NCBI GenBank assembly: GCA_021153165.1
Contig: JAGKTZ010000084.1
Location: 1 to 12,168, forward strand
Length of the DNA stretch: 12,168 nt
From: Prevotellaceae bacterium
GTDB lineage: Bacteria; Bacteroidota; Bacteroidia; Bacteroidales; Bacteroidaceae
Direction: 5' to 3'
A program made the position numbers and the translations under genes. This document shows, piece by piece, positions 12,138 through 12,168 of the stretch (position 1 is the stretch's first letter; each line of letters begins with the position of its first letter). The notes under the pieces are model-generated. The model saw nothing but the letters and a program-made list of their open reading frames with translations, was not told where the DNA came from and searched no databases.

Positions 12138-12168
12138 ACCACGAAACGAAGTTCGCCGCCCGAAGGGG
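12138..12168. other. GC-rich palindromic segment at the window edge
   Basis: The last about 30 bases become GC-rich and hold small palindromes (CGAAGTTCG; TTCG and CGAA around CCGCC). This could be the start of an interspersed repeat or a hairpin from the neighbouring region. It is cut by the window end, so it cannot be identified. Between 11995 and 12137 I see only AT-rich sequence with no gene. Confidence 0.25.

Overview
The window looks like a Bacteroidota (Bacteroidales-type) chromosome segment. The sequence is AT-rich. Shine-Dalgarno-like sites are absent before most genes. The signal peptides have the form MKRILILF..TFAQ, and the best promoter candidates are of the Bacteroides -33 TTTG / -7 TAnnTTTG kind. 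The species cannot be named from the sequence. All eight genes I accept lie on the minus strand, so transcription runs from high to low coordinates.

Upstream block (11873 to 4219): three paralogous Hanks-type Ser/Thr kinases with closely similar catalytic domains but unrelated C-terminal parts. The first carries a cytoplasmic Sel1 (TPR-like) array. The second has one membrane segment and a low-complexity tail. The third has one or two membrane segments and a long acidic tail built from nested in-frame tandem repeats. Kinase 3 is followed, with 4-10 nt gaps, by a zinc-ribbon/FHA protein and a membrane-anchored PP2C phosphatase. This gives a complete writer-reader-eraser operon for Ser/Thr phosphorylation.

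Downstream block (3909 to 192): after a 309-bp intergenic stretch with a terminator-like hairpin come three tandem genes for exported Sel1-repeat proteins with about 11, 12 and 6 repeats. They share signal peptides, C-terminal ends and, for two of them, 5' leaders, so they arose by tandem duplication.

How it may work together (inference): the kinases and phosphatase set the phosphorylation state of cytoplasmic targets, and the FHA protein reads it. A short acidic-Thr-x-[Ile/Val]-Ile motif occurs in kinases 1 and 3 and at the extreme C-terminus of the FHA protein, and is a good candidate docking phosphosite. The Sel1 arrays occur both fused to a kinase and as free exported proteins, which links the two blocks functionally. 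Kinase 1 and kinase 3 also share a duplicated 103-bp upstream region holding a candidate promoter plus a two-helical-turn direct repeat, suggesting common control.
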